A stretch of DNA of 14,946 bases from Methanoregula sp. GTDB taxonomy: Archaea > Halobacteriota > Methanomicrobia > Methanomicrobiales > Methanospirillaceae. Every line of letters begins with the position of its first letter. Position 1 is the stretch's first letter. The notes beneath the pieces were generated by a model. The model had not been told where the DNA came from and did not search any database. It was given only the letters and a program-made list of their open reading frames with translations. The stretch lies in NCBI GenBank assembly GCA_023228295.1, contig JALOBP010000078.1:1-14946 (forward strand), written 5' to 3'. A program made the translations under genes and the position numbers. Below are positions 13,853 to 14,946 of the stretch, piece after piece.

Positions 13853-14395
13853 ATGCCGGACGAGAACCTGCAGGGCATGCGATATGCCGGTTTTGTCGAT
13901 CGGGCTGCTGCGTTTGTCATGGATGGGATCATTGTCGGCATTCTGTACTGCTGCCTCTTTGAAACAGCAACCAATACCGGCGAATATACCGGGCCGTTCC
14001 TCTTTGCCGGTACGGCTGTTGCTTTCAATGAACCCGGGATGCCGGTTGCGTTCGGCAGAGCAGTTGCCGGCATTATCCTGCTCCTGCTCATGAGCTGGCT
14101 GTATTCTGCCATGACAACCAGTTCGCACTATGGAGGAACATTCGGGAAGATCCTTATGGGGATGAAGGTTGTCAACACTTCCGGAGACCTCATCTCTTTC
14201 CGGCATGCAACGGTCCGGTTCATTGCCAAAATATTTTCCGGAATTATCATTTTCATTGGCTTTTTCATGATCCATTTCTCAAAAACAAACCAGGGGCTGC
14301 ACGACCGGTTTGCCGGCACGTATGTTATCTATGCAAAGAAGGTCGCACCAGCCTCCCCTGGGGGTGACCCGGCTGTTGTCAGGAACAAAAACTGA
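13853..14395 (+). CDS. RDD-family integral membrane protein
   Basis: A 180-residue membrane protein with the RDD signature. The N-terminal part is YAGFVDRAAAFVMDGIIVGI (R17, D24) and leads into the first membrane helix. A second helix is AVAGIILLLLMSWLYSAM (70-87). The conserved loop GGTFGKILMGMKVVNTSGD follows (94-112). The third helix is IFSGIIIFIGFFMIHF (127-142), and the family ending is GLHDRFAGTYVI (148-159). RDD proteins are short polytopic proteins; some have been linked to ion or Na+/H+ transport, but for most the role is unknown. The start is supported by GGGGAGAT about 8 nt before ATG 13853. The C-terminal tail is hydrophilic. It has no co-directional neighbour, so it is probably monocistronic. 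Confidence 0.9.
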   Translation: MPDENLQGMRYAGFVDRAAAFVMDGIIVGILYCCLFETATNTGEYTGPFLFAGTAVAFNEPGMPVAFGRAVAGIILLLLMSWLYSAMTTSSHYGGTFGKILMGMKVVNTSGDLISFRHATVRFIAKIFSGIIIFIGFFMIHFSKTNQGLHDRFAGTYVIYAKKVAPASPGGDPAVVRNKN

Positions 14396-14415
14396 TAGGG
14401 AATAATCGAATCTTA

Positions 14416-14588
14416 TCCGGGAGCGTTGTCAATAATAATTCACGGTAACCTGAAGCGGTATAGAACATTCAGCGGCGGGACTCCCGGAAAAGATCCGATC
14501 CTTGTAACAGAGCAAAAAAAAACAGGGATATGCAGGTAATCAATCATCAATACCATGATCTGATCTTTTTTATAAGAACCAATCAGAT
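14416..14588. other. Intergenic region with two inverted repeats
   Basis: Between the convergent RDD gene and the last gene are two symmetries. TCCGGGAG (14416-14423) pairs with CTCCCGGA (14481-14488) across 57 bases. ATCTGAT (14558-14564) pairs with ATCAGAT (14582-14588) around CTTTTTTATAAG. The first could close a longer structured RNA at the end of the RDD transcript. The second may act as a terminator for either strand. An A-run (about 14515-14522) lies between them. Confidence 0.3.
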
Positions 14589-14591
14589 GAT

Positions 14592-14921
14592 TTAATTGCT
14601 CTCCGTCCAGTTGATGATCAGGGCAGCAATTGCCCTGCTGACCGTCTCAGTATTCTCGGTCCGGTATACACGGTTTGTGTATTCGTAGGAATTATCCGGC
14701 GTGGATTCAAGACCGGTGATCACCCAGACCCCAAGCCCGTCGGTTGAGATCGAGAGTCCGTCACTGAATTTCTCGTGGGCAATAACAAAGTGCCCATTCC
14801 CGTAATTGATGAAGACCCCTGGCAGTTTTTCCGGCGTGATAATCTTGGACATCTTCTCGTAGAGGTCGAATGGCGTCAGGACGTTGTAGATGCCATCTGC
14901 GAACTCTTTCTTGGTTATCAT
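14592..14921 (-). CDS. Small protein of unknown function
   Basis: A 109-residue protein, MITKKEFADGIYNVLTPFDL to a C-terminal AIAALIINWTESN. It lacks a signal peptide, membrane helix and cysteines. The middle part (VFINYGNGHFVIAHEKF, then LSISTDGLGVWVITGLES) alternates hydrophobic residues, suggesting a small antiparallel beta sheet flanked by an N-terminal and a C-terminal helix. I do not recognise the family. The ATG at 14921 is the first start in the frame. The promoter is outside the window or within the last 25 bases, where only TGTGGT stands out. Coding is supported by the protein-like pattern and the GC-rich third positions seen in neighbouring genes. Confidence 0.75.
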   Translation of the reverse strand: MITKKEFADGIYNVLTPFDLYEKMSKIITPEKLPGVFINYGNGHFVIAHEKFSDGLSISTDGLGVWVITGLESTPDNSYEYTNRVYRTENTETVSRAIAALIINWTESN

Positions 14922-14946
14922 AGTACCACATCGCAGATCCCGGATA

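Noticed and set aside
1..14946. CRISPR arrays, tRNA or rRNA genes, insertion sequences
   Set aside because: I looked for regularly spaced repeats, cloverleaf-type sequences and transposase motifs and saw none. The only long repeat is the two-copy gene fragment.

Overview
The window looks like a chromosomal segment of a methanogenic archaeon of the order Methanomicrobiales (Methanoregula-like). This is inferred from gene content: a surface protein of the kind abundant in that order, an archaellin-like lipoprotein, a 6-phospho-3-hexuloisomerase, a DUF5591 (archaeosine-synthase-related) protein, archaeal TATA boxes at a leaderless or short-leader distance, and T-tract terminators. Most of the window is GC-rich. 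The left quarter (about 1-3985) is markedly AT-rich and reads as a transferred accessory island.

Left island (1-3985). A minus-strand two-gene operon encodes a 1034-residue protein with a reverse transcriptase domain (YVDD) and a C-terminal carbon-nitrogen hydrolase (nitrilase) domain with an intact Glu-Lys-Cys triad. It is followed 24 bp later by a DnaQ-like DEDDh 3'-5' exonuclease. RT-nitrilase fusions belong to the 'unknown group'/defence-associated RTs (DRT type 1, UG1-like). The co-encoded exonuclease in an archaeon is the most unusual thing here and suggests an anti-phage system that makes and then trims or destroys nucleic acid. The 3' end of an unidentified plus-strand gene enters from the left edge and converges on this operon.

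Junction (about 3985-5263). A degraded copy of the first roughly 58 codons and 5' leader of the downstream flavoprotein gene lies at 4033-4247. Its start codon and Shine-Dalgarno are lost. Between this remnant and the intact gene sits a minus-strand VapBC-like toxin-antitoxin pair. The PIN toxin is broken by a one-base frameshift at a run of five C (plus strand). The junction also carries a strong G-quadruplex motif on the minus strand.

Core-like part (5264-14946). On the plus strand is a two-domain flavodoxin-like protein with a small unknown partner. On the minus strand are, in genomic order, an archaellin-like lipoprotein, hxlB (6-phospho-3-hexuloisomerase, ribulose-monophosphate route to pentoses), a stand-alone DUF5591 protein, an anchored surface glycoprotein, and ppdK (pyruvate, phosphate dikinase, linking pyruvate and PEP). 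Most have their own promoter or terminator, so they look like single transcription units. After a 556-bp gene-poor stretch holding the ppdK promoter and two hairpins come an RDD-family membrane protein (plus) and a small unknown protein (minus).
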